Source: Caulobacter segnis ATCC 21756
GTDB lineage: Bacteria > Pseudomonadota > Alphaproteobacteria > Caulobacterales > Caulobacteraceae
NCBI RefSeq assembly: GCF_000092285.1
Contig: NC_014100.1
Location: forward strand, 3,038,001-3,102,000
Length of the DNA: 64,000 nucleotides
Direction of reading: 5' to 3'
In this document: positions 35,424-44,256 of the stretch, piece by piece
How positions within the stretch are numbered: the stretch's first letter is position 1
How the letters are laid out: every line of letters begins with the position of its first letter
Program-made: the position numbers and the translations under genes
The notes under the pieces: model-generated
Told to the model about the DNA's origin: nothing
The model's database searches: none
The model's input: only the letters and a program-made list of their open reading frames with translations

Positions 35424-36644
35424 CTAGGCCTCGGCCATCACCCGCCCAATCAGCCGAGCCAGGCGCTGGACGCCCTCCTCGATCTGGTCGTCGGTCGGCA
35501 GCGAGTAGCTGAGGCGGATCGCGTTCGCTCTCTGGACTTCCGCGAAGAACGGCGCGCCGGGCACGAAGGCCACGCGCTCCTCGGCGATGGCCCGCGCCAG
35601 CAGTTCGGCGCCGTCGATCCCCTCGGGCAGGTCGATCCAGACGAACATGCCGCCTTCCGGATGCGACCAGGTCACGCCCTTCGGCATCGTCTTGTCGAGC
35701 GCCGCCAGCATCACCCGCGCCTTGTGGCCATAGGCGCCCCGCAGGCGGTGCAGGTGCTGGTCGTAGCCTTCCGAGACGGCGCGGTGAGCGACCATCTGGT
35801 TGATCGTCGACACGTGCAGGTCCGCGCCCTGCTTGAGCAGGACGAGCTTCTCGATCACCGCCTTGGGCCCGCAGACCCAGCCGATGCGCAAGGCGGGCGA
35901 CAGCGTCTTGGACAACGTGCCCAGGAACATCGTGCGGGCGTTGTCGACGCCGCCCGAGCGGGCGATATCCAACGACAGCAAGGTCGGCGTCGGCTCTCCT
36001 ATGAAGCGCAGCTCGCGATAGGCCGCGTCCTCGACCAGGGTCATGTCCAGACGATCGGCCATCGCCAGCAGCGCCTCGCGTTCGGCCAGGGTCAGGCTGA
36101 CGCCCGTCGGATTGGCGAAGTCGGGCACGAAATAGCCCAGCGCGCCCGAAGGCAGATCGACCGCCTCCGGCGCGGCGAGCGCGCCGTCCGGCAGGTCGCG
36201 ATAGGCTGGCTCGTAGCCGTTGAAGGCCTGTAGGGCGCCGAGATAGGTGGGGCGCGCCACGACCACGGGATCGCCGGGGCTGATGAACAGCTTGCCGATC
36301 AGGTCTAGCGCCTGCTGCGAGCCGGCGGTCAGCATGATGTTGTGCGGCTCGCACGGCATGCCGTTGCGGGTCATGCGCTCGGCGATCCACTGGCGCAGCG
36401 GCAGGTAGCCTTCGCTGACCGAGTACTGCAGGGCCTGGCGCGACAGCACCGGATCGGCCAGCACCGCCTGGTAGCCCTTCTGGATCTCTTCGGCCGGGAA
36501 GAGGCCAGGATCGGGGATGCCCCCGGCGAAGGAGAGGATGTCGGGCTGGTCCAGAAGCTTGAGAAGCTCGCGGATCTCGCTGGCGCGGACGCGGGCCATA
36601 CGATCGCTGAAGCGCGCGGCCCAGTCGTGGGATTGGTCGGTCAT
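35424..36644 (-). CDS. PLP-dependent aminotransferase (ARO8/2-aminoadipate type)
   Basis: 406 aa. N-terminus with ASEIRELLKLL and LSFAGGIPDPGLFP, then the Asn motif FVPDFANPTGVSL, the Asp in TLVEDAAYRELRF, and the PLP lysine in LGTLSKTLSPALRIGW. This is the aminotransferase group of the MocR-like catalytic domain without a DNA-binding domain, often 2-aminoadipate or aromatic aminotransferases. The precise substrate is not readable. It lies between a terminator and a likely promoter gap of ~150 nt. Confidence 0.87.
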   Translation of the reverse strand: MTDQSHDWAARFSDRMARVRASEIRELLKLLDQPDILSFAGGIPDPGLFPAEEIQKGYQAVLADPVLSRQALQYSVSEGYLPLRQWIAERMTRNGMPCEPHNIMLTAGSQQALDLIGKLFISPGDPVVVARPTYLGALQAFNGYEPAYRDLPDGALAAPEAVDLPSGALGYFVPDFANPTGVSLTLAEREALLAMADRLDMTLVEDAAYRELRFIGEPTPTLLSLDIARSGGVDNARTMFLGTLSKTLSPALRIGWVCGPKAVIEKLVLLKQGADLHVSTINQMVAHRAVSEGYDQHLHRLRGAYGHKARVMLAALDKTMPKGVTWSHPEGGMFVWIDLPEGIDGAELLARAIAEERVAFVPGAPFFAEVQRANAIRLSYSLPTDDQIEEGVQRLARLIGRVMAEA

Positions 36645-36801
36645 GGGGTGATCAGAAGTCCGAACGGGAAAGACACGGGAAAGAGACGCGCGATGGCGAC
36701 TCGCCTGAACTCAAGGATTCAGGGCGTCATACCGAGCAGGTCGGACCCGAGGAACGGCGGCGCCAGAAGCGTTCGCGATTGATCATGGCGCATGTCCTAG
36801 C

Positions 36802-37236
36802 TCAGCCGCGCCGCTTGATCAAACGATCCCGCGCCGCGTTCAGTTGGGCGGCGAGGCCCTCGGTGCCCCCGACGTCAGGATGGGCCATGCGGATCAGGCG
36901 GGCGTAGGCGGCCTTGATCTCTTCAAGGCTCGCGTCGGCGGAGACGCCCAGAATAGCGCGCGCCTCGGATAGGGTGAGGTCGTCGCGCGGCGGATGAACG
37001 ACCTGGCGACGGATCACCGGCCGCCGGCGCGCTTCGGTGACGGTCCACAGGCCCAGGACGCCCAGCACAATGCCCGTGCCCCACGAGCCCCGGATCGTGG
37101 CGTATCCGGCGAAGGCGAAGGCGACGATCGCCGCCACGCCCGCCGCGACCCGCCAGCCGTCGCCCTTCAGCAGGTTGCGACGGCGCGGCCAGAGCAGGAA
37201 GGCCAGGACGGCCACGCCCAGCAGCAGATAGATCAT
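36802..37236 (-). CDS. Membrane-anchored J-domain protein
   Basis: 144 aa. Two or three transmembrane helices occupy the first ~70 residues. The C-terminus is a partial J-domain: SEARAILGVSADASLEEIKA, then YARLIRMAHPDVGGTEGLAA with the HPD signature. It probably recruits DnaK to the membrane. ATG 37236 has GGAG upstream at 5 nt; a GTG lies just before. It is 70 nt downstream of mipZ on the same strand. Confidence 0.8.
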   Translation of the reverse strand: MIYLLLGVAVLAFLLWPRRRNLLKGDGWRVAAGVAAIVAFAFAGYATIRGSWGTGIVLGVLGLWTVTEARRRPVIRRQVVHPPRDDLTLSEARAILGVSADASLEEIKAAYARLIRMAHPDVGGTEGLAAQLNAARDRLIKRRG

Positions 37237-37306
37237 CACGACTCCGGATACGAAACGGGCGGCAGGGTCGCCCCGGCCGCCCGCCTCAGATCATGTAGCG
37301 CTCGGA

Positions 37307-38143
37307 CTACTGCGCCGCCAGCAGCGTCTCGCCCGAATAGGCCGACAAGCCCAGGCTGTGCATGAGCGCGCGCAACTCCTGGCGCGCGGCCAAGTGCTGC
37401 AGCGAGACGGGCACCGGACGCACCTGCGGTGACAGGTCGGCGATGGTCAGGCCGAACGGGAACAGCTCGCGATAGATGACGCGATCGCGCAGGCCGGGGC
37501 CGATGCGGAAGCCGACCCGCTTGGCCAGGGCCGTGAGACGATCCTCGAGGCGCTTGCGGTTCCGGGCCTCGGTGGTCGCCAAACGATTGCGCAGCACGAC
37601 CCAATCAAGCGCCTGGCGTTGGCCGGAAAGCGCCCTCTGCTTGCGCGCTTCCCAAACGGTCAGCGAGTAGAGGCTGGGCTTGGTCAGCTCCATGCTCACC
37701 GGGTCGACGTGGCCCAGCATGTCGAAGTCGACGAAGCTGTCGTTCATCGGCGTGACGATCAGGTCGGCGCGGCCATGGGCCAGGCGCGAGACGGCGGTGT
37801 CGCCCCCGGGCGTGTCGATCAGCACGAAGTCGCATTCGGCCAGCCCCCTGGCGAAGGCCGCCTCGAAGCCGGCGACCTGCTCCTCCTCCGGCTTCTCGGC
37901 CAGGGCGATGTCGTTCTCCGACAGGCGCAGAGACAGGGGCTCGGGCAGTTCGAGCTTCTTGCTTTCCAGCCAGGTGCGCCGGTTCTCGAAGAACCGCGCC
38001 GAGGTGCTCTGGCGCAGGTCCAGGTCGATGACCGCGACCTTGGCGCCGCCGTACAGCAGCGCGGTGACGAGATGGACGGCGATGGTCGACTTGCCCGCCC
38101 CGCCCTTCTCGTTGCCGACGACGATGACACGCGTTTCGGCCAT
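37307..38143 (-). CDS. mipZ: MipZ, division-plane positioning ATPase
   Basis: 278 aa, ParA/MinD family. Deviant Walker A is GNEKGGAGKSTIAVHL, with VIDLDLRQSTSARFFENRR and LIDTPGGDTAVSRLAHGRAD. The C-terminal region (RNRLATTEARNRKRLEDRL, then LFPFGLTIADLSPQ) is that of MipZ. It forms a bipolar gradient with ParB and inhibits FtsZ assembly. The start is ATG 38143, preceded by GACTC and a CtrA-like box. The upstream open frame to 38197 is not supported. Confidence 0.97.
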   Translation of the reverse strand: MAETRVIVVGNEKGGAGKSTIAVHLVTALLYGGAKVAVIDLDLRQSTSARFFENRRTWLESKKLELPEPLSLRLSENDIALAEKPEEEQVAGFEAAFARGLAECDFVLIDTPGGDTAVSRLAHGRADLIVTPMNDSFVDFDMLGHVDPVSMELTKPSLYSLTVWEARKQRALSGQRQALDWVVLRNRLATTEARNRKRLEDRLTALAKRVGFRIGPGLRDRVIYRELFPFGLTIADLSPQVRPVPVSLQHLAARQELRALMHSLGLSAYSGETLLAAQ

Positions 38144-38166
38144 GAGTTCGATCCTTGATGCGTCGC

Positions 38167-38205
38167 GACTCGCGCGACCTTGGACGGAGGTTAACACGAT
38201 GTTAC
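38167..38205 (-). promoter_or_regulatory. mipZ promoter region: GANTC and CtrA-like site
   Basis: GACTC (38167-38171) is a CcrM methylation site 24 nt before the ATG. TTAA-N7-TTAC (38191-38205) is one base from a CtrA half-site pair. In C. crescentus mipZ transcription depends on CcrM methylation, so the GANTC site fits; the CtrA-like box is an inference. Confidence 0.5.
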
Positions 38206-38343
38206 CAGCGCCTCATGGGGTCAACGACCTCCATCCACAGACCTAATTGTCGCACGGGCGGCGAAACACGGTTTCCCCAGCGTCGCGGTGGACCTTCGGC
38301 CGCGCGAAGGCCATAAGCCCCGCCTGTCCGCGTGGAGGCCGTC

Positions 38344-39207
38344 ATGACCCAACCGACCATCGTCCGCACCGTCGCCCAGATGCGTGAGCACGTCCGCGCC
38401 TGGAAGGCGGCCGGCCAGCGCGTGGCCCTGGTACCGACCATGGGCGCCCTGCATGAAGGTCATCTGACGCTGATCCGCCTGGCGCAAGAGAACGCCGACC
38501 GCGTGATCGCCAGCGTCTTCGTCAATCCCAAGCAGTTCGCCCCGCACGAGGATTTCGACGCCTACCCCCGGGGCGAGGCCGTCGACGCCGAAAAGCTCGC
38601 TTCGGTCGGCTGCGACCTGATGTTCGCGCCCAACGCCAGCGAGATGTACGCTCCAGGGTTCTCGACCCTGATCACGGTGTCGGGGGTGTCGGAGCCGCTG
38701 GAAGGCGCGGCGCGGCCGCAGTTCTTCGGCGGCGTGGCCACCGTCGTCGCCAAGCTCTTCATTCAGTCGCAAGCCGACGTCGCCGTGTTCGGCGAGAAGG
38801 ACTACCAGCAGCTACAGGTGGTCAAGCGCATGGCCCGCGATCTGGACATCCCGATCGAGATCATCGGCGCGCCGACCGCGCGGGCCGAGGACGGCCTCGC
38901 CCTCTCCTCACGCAACGCCTACCTGTCGGCGGAAGAGCGCGCGGCGGCCGTGGCCTTGCCGGACGCCATGAAGGCCGCCGCCCAGGCCGTGGCGGCCGGG
39001 AGCCGCGTCGACGAGGCCGAGGCGATCGCGGTCGAGGCGCTGAAAGCCGCGGGCTTCCGCCAGGTCGACTATGTGGAAGTGCGCGAGGCCAGCGATCTAT
39101 CCCGACTGGGACCGGGTCCGATCGGCGAGGCGGAGGGCCGTATCCTGGTGGCGGCCTGGCTGGGCGGCACGCGCCTGATCGACAACATGGCGGTCGGACA
39201 GGCCTAG
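38344..39207 (+). CDS. panC: Pantothenate synthetase
   Basis: 287 aa. Joins pantoate and beta-alanine with ATP to make pantothenate. The signature ALVPTMGALHEGHLTLI (with the HxGH-type motif) is followed by VIASVFVNPKQFAPHEDF, VAVFGEKDYQQL and DGLALSSRNAYLS. ATG 38344 has GGAGG 5 nt upstream; an in-frame GTG at 38332 is the alternative. It is divergent from mipZ. Confidence 0.96.
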   Translation: MTQPTIVRTVAQMREHVRAWKAAGQRVALVPTMGALHEGHLTLIRLAQENADRVIASVFVNPKQFAPHEDFDAYPRGEAVDAEKLASVGCDLMFAPNASEMYAPGFSTLITVSGVSEPLEGAARPQFFGGVATVVAKLFIQSQADVAVFGEKDYQQLQVVKRMARDLDIPIEIIGAPTARAEDGLALSSRNAYLSAEERAAAVALPDAMKAAAQAVAAGSRVDEAEAIAVEALKAAGFRQVDYVEVREASDLSRLGPGPIGEAEGRILVAAWLGGTRLIDNMAVGQA

Positions 39208-39217
39208 GCCGGTTGGC

Positions 39218-39307
39218 TCAGATCGCCGGATGCAGCGCGATGAAAATGCCGACGGCGAAGCCCACGAACAGCATGCCCGCGCCCAAGACGGCGTAACTGG
39301 ACCTCAT
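39218..39307 (-). CDS. 29-residue single-TM small protein
   Basis: MRSSYAVLGAGMLFVGFAVG followed by IFIALHPAI: one clear transmembrane helix. GGAGG lies 7 nt before ATG 39307; a second ATG at 39313 is too close to that site. It is convergent with panC (10 nt between stops). A typical bacterial membrane micro-protein, function unknown. Confidence 0.6.
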   Translation of the reverse strand: MRSSYAVLGAGMLFVGFAVGIFIALHPAI

Positions 39308-39381
39308 CGTCATTCCTCCGCTTCCCTGCGAAGAAGAAACACCCGCCCTAGTTGCTATTAAGCTAACGCCGCGCGCGTGGG

Positions 39382-39780
39382 TTACCAGGCGCCCAGTTCG
39401 CGCAACTGACGCGCCAGGTCCGGCGGGAGGTCGGCGGCCTCGCTTTCGGTGAGGTCGGGAGGCGCGTCCTCCGGCGTGAGATAGCGCCATCCCTGGAACG
39501 CCCGGCGAGGCTGCGGCGCGACGCGCACGATGGTCGGGTCCACCGTGACTTCGCACCGGGAGGCCGGTCCCGAGCCCACCGTATCGATGGCCAGGATCTT
39601 CTGGCGGCACAGGATCTGGCCCTTGAACACGCGGTACAGCGAGCCGCCGTCCAGGACCTCGTCGATCCGCTTGGGCGTCATGCGCGTGTGCATGACCCAG
39701 GGATGCCCCTCCTTGTGCCAGGCCAGGAGATCCTCGATCGTGTCGCAGCCGACGACCAGCTTGATGATGTGCAGCGCCAT
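39382..39780 (-). CDS. DUF1489 family protein
   Basis: 132 aa. MALHIIKLVVGCDTIEDLLA at the start, with TRMTPKRIDEVLDGGSLYRV and VFKGQILCRQKILAID, matches DUF1489. These are cytoplasmic alphaproteobacterial proteins without a known role. ATG 39780 is preferred over 39810. Confidence 0.82.
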   Translation of the reverse strand: MALHIIKLVVGCDTIEDLLAWHKEGHPWVMHTRMTPKRIDEVLDGGSLYRVFKGQILCRQKILAIDTVGSGPASRCEVTVDPTIVRVAPQPRRAFQGWRYLTPEDAPPDLTESEAADLPPDLARQLRELGAW

Positions 39781-40095
39781 GGCCGCGTAGATAGCGCGCC
39801 CAGGCCGCAAGGCAATCGCCTGGACGACGTTACCGCTCGCGTGAAGGGTGAAAGCGCTCGCGACTTTGCATCACGGCGTTATGGATGACGCATCGTGCTT
39901 CACCAGGGCGCGATGACTCGGCGGATTCGTCCGCCCGGCGCCGCCGCTGTGGACGTTGTCGCATGCGTCCAAAGCGGCGGTTCTCTTTTCCAGGCTCAAG
40001 GCAAGCTCGTCGCCAGCCCGGCCCCCGGCGGCTCCGAAGCCGCGGCCGAGGCGCTGCTCCCTCAACTCCGCTAGCGGGGTCGACCAGAACGGTGA
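39781..40095. other. Intergenic region, possible short ORF
   Basis: Most of this region carries no recognised gene. A + strand ORF at 39913-40074 encodes 53 aa (MTRRIRPPGAAAVDVVACVQ start) whose second half has high third-position GC. It has no clear ribosome-binding site and ends 22 nt before the convergent mccA stop, so it may be a decayed or small gene. A promoter for DUF1489 is expected near 39800. Confidence 0.3.
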
Positions 40096-42054
40096 TCAGG
40101 CGCCTTCCAGCCGGGCCAGCACCACGCCCTCGCTGACCTGGCCGCCGGCCGAGGCCGAGAGTTCGGCGACCACGCCGTCGAACGGCGCGACCAGGGCGTG
40201 CTCCATCTTCATGGCTTCCAGGGTCAGCAGGGTCTGGCCCTTGCTGACGGTCTGGCCGGCTTCCACCGAGACCGAGACGATCTTGCCCGGCATCGGCGAC
40301 AGGATCGCGCCGTCCGAGGCCGCGCCCTCGCCCACTCCGCCGACATGGGCCTCGAAGTCGAACGCCTGGACGTCACCGCCCTCGAACACGTGGATCGGCC
40401 CCTTGCCGTAGGTCGTCGGCAGGCGCGCGACCTCGTCGAAAGTCCGGCCGTCGGCATGACGGATGTCCCAGGACCAGTCCTCGGTCCCGCCGCCCAGCAA
40501 GGCCACGCGCAGCGGCGTCGGCTTGCCGTCCGCGGACATGGGCAGCGTCATGGTCGCGCGATCGGCGTTCATGCGGAAGCCCAGCAGCTTGGACGGCGCG
40601 CTTTCCCACGGATCGGGCCGCGCCTCGGCCTCCAGAAAGCTGTCCAGCCGCCAGCCGATCGCGGCCATGGCCGGCTCGTCGCTGAAGGTCCGTTCGATCA
40701 GTTCATCCAGCCGCGCCTCGATGAAGCCGGTGTCGACCGCGCCGTCGACGAAGTCCGGGTGGCTGGCGCACTTGGCCAGGAAGGCGGCGTTGGTCTTGAC
40801 CGGCCAGACCTCGACCAGGGCGCAGGCCTCGGCCAAGCGCTGGGCGGCGTCTTCACGGTCGACGCCGTGGGCGATCAGCTTGGCGATCATCGGATCATAG
40901 AAGGGCGTGACCTCGCCGCCCTCCTCCACCGCGCTGTCGACGCGGACATCGCCCTCCGGCAGGCGGAAGTGCTTGAGCTTGCCCGTCGAGGGCAGGAAGC
41001 CGGTGGCCGGGTTCTCGGCGTAGAGCCGCGCCTCCATGGCCCAGCCGTCCAGGGTGATCTCATCCTGTTCCAGCGGCAGGCGCTCGCCGGCGGCCACGCG
41101 CAGCTGCCATTCGACGAGATCCTGGCCGGTGACCATCTCGGTGACCGGATGCTCGACCTGCAGGCGGGTGTTCATCTCCATGAACCAGATGCGGTCGGCC
41201 CGCAGGCCTTCGCTGGCGTCGGCGATGAACTCGACCGTCCCGGCGCCGACATAGCCCACGGCCTTGGCGGCCTTCACGGCGGCGGCGCAGACCGCTTCCC
41301 GGGTCTTCTCGTCCATGCCGGGCGCCGGCGCTTCCTCGATGACCTTCTGGTGGCGGCGTTGCAGCGAGCAGTCGCGCTCGAACAGGTGGACGACGTCGCC
41401 GTGGCTGTCGCCGAACACCTGCACCTCGATGTGGCGCGGCCGGGTGACATACTTCTCCAGCAGCACGCGGTCGTCGCCGAACGCGGCCGAGGCCTCGCGG
41501 CGGCACGAGCCCAGCGCGGCCTCGAAGTCCTCCGCCCGCTCGACCTTGCGCATGCCCTTGCCGCCGCCGCCCGCCACGGCCTTGATCAGCACCGGGTAGC
41601 CGATCTTGTCCGCCTCGGCCGCCAGGCGCGGGGCCGACTGGTCCTCGCCCAGATAGCCGGGCGTCGTGGGGACGCCCGCTTCGATCATCACCGCCTTGGC
41701 GGCGTCCTTCAGGCCCATGGCGCGGATCGCCGAGGGCGGCGGGCCGATCCAGGTCAGGCCGGCGTCGATCACGCTCTGGGCGAAGTCGGCGTTCTCGGAC
41801 AGGAAGCCGTAGCCGGGGTGGATCGCGTCCGCCCCCATCTGCTTGGCCGCCGCCAGGATCTTGCGCGGGTCGAGATAGCTCTCCTTGGCCGGCGCGGGTC
41901 CGATCAGGATCGCCGCATCGGCCTCCATCACGAACGGCGCGTCGGCGTCCGCCTCCGAATAGACGGCGACCGTCCGCACGCCCAGCTCACGGGCGGTGCG
42001 GATGATGCGGCGGGCGATCTCGCCGCGATTGGCGATCAGGACGGAGGCGATCAA
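40096..42054 (-). CDS. mccA: Methylcrotonyl-CoA carboxylase biotin-carrying alpha subunit
   Basis: 652 aa. Biotin carboxylase domain: IANRGEIARRIIRTARELG, VDAGLTWIGPPPSAIRAMGL, then VAGGGGKGMRKVERAEDFE (ATP-grasp) and the EMNTRLQVEHPVTE active-site segment. The C-terminal biotinyl domain carries EAMKMEHAL with the biotinylated lysine. The neighbouring genes (mccB, hydratase, ivd) place it in leucine degradation rather than fatty-acid synthesis. It is 8 nt downstream of the DUF3667 gene. Confidence 0.9.
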   Translation of the reverse strand: MIASVLIANRGEIARRIIRTARELGVRTVAVYSEADADAPFVMEADAAILIGPAPAKESYLDPRKILAAAKQMGADAIHPGYGFLSENADFAQSVIDAGLTWIGPPPSAIRAMGLKDAAKAVMIEAGVPTTPGYLGEDQSAPRLAAEADKIGYPVLIKAVAGGGGKGMRKVERAEDFEAALGSCRREASAAFGDDRVLLEKYVTRPRHIEVQVFGDSHGDVVHLFERDCSLQRRHQKVIEEAPAPGMDEKTREAVCAAAVKAAKAVGYVGAGTVEFIADASEGLRADRIWFMEMNTRLQVEHPVTEMVTGQDLVEWQLRVAAGERLPLEQDEITLDGWAMEARLYAENPATGFLPSTGKLKHFRLPEGDVRVDSAVEEGGEVTPFYDPMIAKLIAHGVDREDAAQRLAEACALVEVWPVKTNAAFLAKCASHPDFVDGAVDTGFIEARLDELIERTFSDEPAMAAIGWRLDSFLEAEARPDPWESAPSKLLGFRMNADRATMTLPMSADGKPTPLRVALLGGGTEDWSWDIRHADGRTFDEVARLPTTYGKGPIHVFEGGDVQAFDFEAHVGGVGEGAASDGAILSPMPGKIVSVSVEAGQTVSKGQTLLTLEAMKMEHALVAPFDGVVAELSASAGGQVSEGVVLARLEGA

Positions 42055-42062
42055 ACGGGGAC

Positions 42063-43376
42063 CTACATCTGTGTAAGGGTGAACAGCATCAACGCCGTGA
42101 TCAGCAGGGCGAAGGCGAAGACGCTCATGAACCAGACGATCAGCGTCTTGAAGATGGCCCCCACGACGGTCGAGCCGTAGCCGCCGCGCAGGGTCTGGAA
42201 GAGGTTGATCGGCGTCCAGAAAGTCAGGATGGCGAACCAGGGGCCGATAAGGGACGCGGGCAGCACCATGCCGATGGCGTTGGTCAGGAACGCGAACGAC
42301 AGCAGATTCGTCGCCACCAGCAGGTGATCGTAGATGTAGAACTGCCGACGGTTCACATAGACGAGCGCCAGGCTCAGACCGATGATCGGCAGCAGCAGCA
42401 CGGCCAGACGGTGGGCCCAGCCAAACATGACCAGGATATAGTAGTCGGGGTTGGCGATGGCCTTGGCCAGACCTTCCTTGAACCCATTGGCGAAGCCGTA
42501 GCCTTTGGAGGTTTTGCCAAGGTCTATGTCGGCCTTGACCTCCTTGTGGGCCGCGCCGTCGGGCGTGACCACGTTGAAGTGCTGGCCGCCGATATTGGCT
42601 TCGCCAATCTTCCGGCTATCGCCGTCGATGGCGCCCACTTCCTGCAGGTCCAACCCGCGGATCTGTTCGGCGGCGTTCTCGCCGCGCTTCTCGATCTTGG
42701 CCTTGGCTTCGGCGGCGGCGTTGGGGTTCTTCTCCAGCGCGTCGGCCTCGGCGACCTTGGCGGCGTAACGATCCTGAGCCTTTTTGACCCTCTCGTCATA
42801 GTCGGCGGCGATCTCGGCCTTGTCCGCGCCCGCCTCCTTCAGCGCCTCGTCACGCACTTCGACGGCGGCGCTGAGGCGGCTGTCACGGGTCTCCGCGGCG
42901 TCCTTGCGCATCTCGTCAGCCTTGGCCTTGCGGCCGGCGGGCGTGGCGAGCGCCGCGATCTCTTTCTCTTCCTTGAGCTCGATCTCGTGGCGAATGTTGT
43001 GGATGGCGTGCTCGGCCGCGAAGATGAACAGCAGCAGGGCGACAAGGAACGTGCGGAACGGCGGCGCATGCCGCGCGATCCGTCCTTCCATCAAGTCCTT
43101 GGCCAGCACGCCCGGCTTGAAGAACAGCAGCGGCAGCGTGTTGGCCAGGCGACCATCGAGGTGGAACATCCCCTCGATGGTCTCCCAGATCAGGTGTAAA
43201 ATAGAGCGATGATGCGTGTCGGCGTTCTGGCCGCACGAATAGCAGTACCACCCCTCCAAGGGCGTACCGCAGTTCTTGCAAGGCTCGCCCTTGTGAGGGA
43301 ACGGCTTCTTCTTCGACCGGGCGAAGCTCCCAGCCGAATCCGCCGCCACCGCTTCCAGTTCCGCGCCAGTTACCAC
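42063..43376 (-). CDS. DUF3667 membrane protein with zinc-ribbon start
   Basis: 437 aa. An N-terminal CKNCGTPLEGWYCYSCGQNA zinc ribbon precedes a RSILHLIWETIEGMFHLDGR segment, as in DUF3667. Transmembrane helices follow, interrupted by a charged, coiled-coil-like insert (about residues 160-260) rich in Glu/Lys/Ala. About four C-terminal helices close the protein. GTG 43376 is chosen because the hydratase ends at 43399. It sits between the hydratase and mccA in the liu-type cluster, though no metabolic role is evident. Confidence 0.75.
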   Translation of the reverse strand: MVTGAELEAVAADSAGSFARSKKKPFPHKGEPCKNCGTPLEGWYCYSCGQNADTHHRSILHLIWETIEGMFHLDGRLANTLPLLFFKPGVLAKDLMEGRIARHAPPFRTFLVALLLFIFAAEHAIHNIRHEIELKEEKEIAALATPAGRKAKADEMRKDAAETRDSRLSAAVEVRDEALKEAGADKAEIAADYDERVKKAQDRYAAKVAEADALEKNPNAAAEAKAKIEKRGENAAEQIRGLDLQEVGAIDGDSRKIGEANIGGQHFNVVTPDGAAHKEVKADIDLGKTSKGYGFANGFKEGLAKAIANPDYYILVMFGWAHRLAVLLLPIIGLSLALVYVNRRQFYIYDHLLVATNLLSFAFLTNAIGMVLPASLIGPWFAILTFWTPINLFQTLRGGYGSTVVGAIFKTLIVWFMSVFAFALLITALMLFTLTQM

Positions 43377-43398
43377 GCCTACATCCCCCCGGTTGAGT

Positions 43399-44238
43399 CT
43401 ATTCAGCCCAGGTGGGTTTACGACGGGAGAGGAAAGCGCGCACGCCTTCTTGTCCTTCTTCCGAGACACGGCGACGCGCGATGCGGCGGGCGGTCTCTTC
43501 GACCAGGCCTCTGTCGAGTTTCTGACCAGCGAAATCGTTGACCAAGGCCTTGGCGTCGCCGATCGCGCCCGGCGCGCAAGGGACCATCTCCTCGATCAGA
43601 GCGTCGCGAGCGGCTTCGAGGCCAGCGGCGTCATCGAACACCTCGTCGACCAGGCCGTAGCTCCAGGCCGCGTCGGCGTCGAAGACGCGGGCCGTGGCGA
43701 ACAGCAGCTTGGCGGTGCGCGGACCGAGCGCGGCGATGACATAGGGGCTGATCGTCGCCGGGGTGAGGCCGAGCTTCACCTCGGAGAACGAGAACTGGGC
43801 GTCAGCCGTGGCCAGGGCGTGGTCACACGCCGCGACAAGACCCGCGCCGCCGCCATAGGCCGCGCCTTCGACCAGGGCCACGGTCAGGGCCGGGATGTCG
43901 TGCAAGGCCTTGAGCATATGGGCCAGTTCGAGCGCGTCCTCGCGATTGTCGTCCTCGTCCCACTCGACCGCGTCGGCCATCCAGGAGAGGTCCGCGCCGG
44001 CGCTGAACGTCCCGGCGACGCCGCGCAGGAACACCACGCGCACGCCCTCGGCCCCGTGCAGGGTCTCGAGGGTCTGGCGCAGGGCGGCGATGGTCGCCGC
44101 GTCGAAGGCGTTCTTCTTCTCGGGGCGATTGATCCAGACGGTGACCGCGCCCTCGGGCGTGCTCTCCATGTGGACCAGCGGGCTCATCGCGTCGGTGTCG
44201 GGGACCTCGACGATGGGATCGGCGATGGGGTTGGTCAT
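43399..44238 (-). CDS. Enoyl-CoA hydratase family, likely methylglutaconyl-CoA hydratase
   Basis: 279 aa, crotonase fold. [20 protein letters not shown], then [10 protein letters not shown] (oxyanion hole) and [39 protein letters not shown]. Its position between mccB and mccA strongly suggests the hydration of 3-methylglutaconyl-CoA to HMG-CoA in leucine breakdown. CAGGAG lies before the ATG. A leader of ~20 residues precedes the fold, and a downstream start is possible. Confidence 0.85.
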   Translation of the reverse strand: MTNPIADPIVEVPDTDAMSPLVHMESTPEGAVTVWINRPEKKNAFDAATIAALRQTLETLHGAEGVRVVFLRGVAGTFSAGADLSWMADAVEWDEDDNREDALELAHMLKALHDIPALTVALVEGAAYGGGAGLVAACDHALATADAQFSFSEVKLGLTPATISPYVIAALGPRTAKLLFATARVFDADAAWSYGLVDEVFDDAAGLEAARDALIEEMVPCAPGAIGDAKALVNDFAGQKLDRGLVEETARRIARRRVSEEGQEGVRAFLSRRKPTWAE

Positions 44239-44256
44239 GGGAAGCTCCTGTAAGCG

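Noticed and set aside
36692..36781. A 29-codon + strand ORF (MATRLNSRIQG...)
   Set aside because: No clear ribosome-binding site and no family; it lies in the aminotransferase promoter gap.
40198..42180. A 660-residue + strand frame over mccA
   Set aside because: Antisense shadow of the biotin carboxylase gene, with no recognisable domain.
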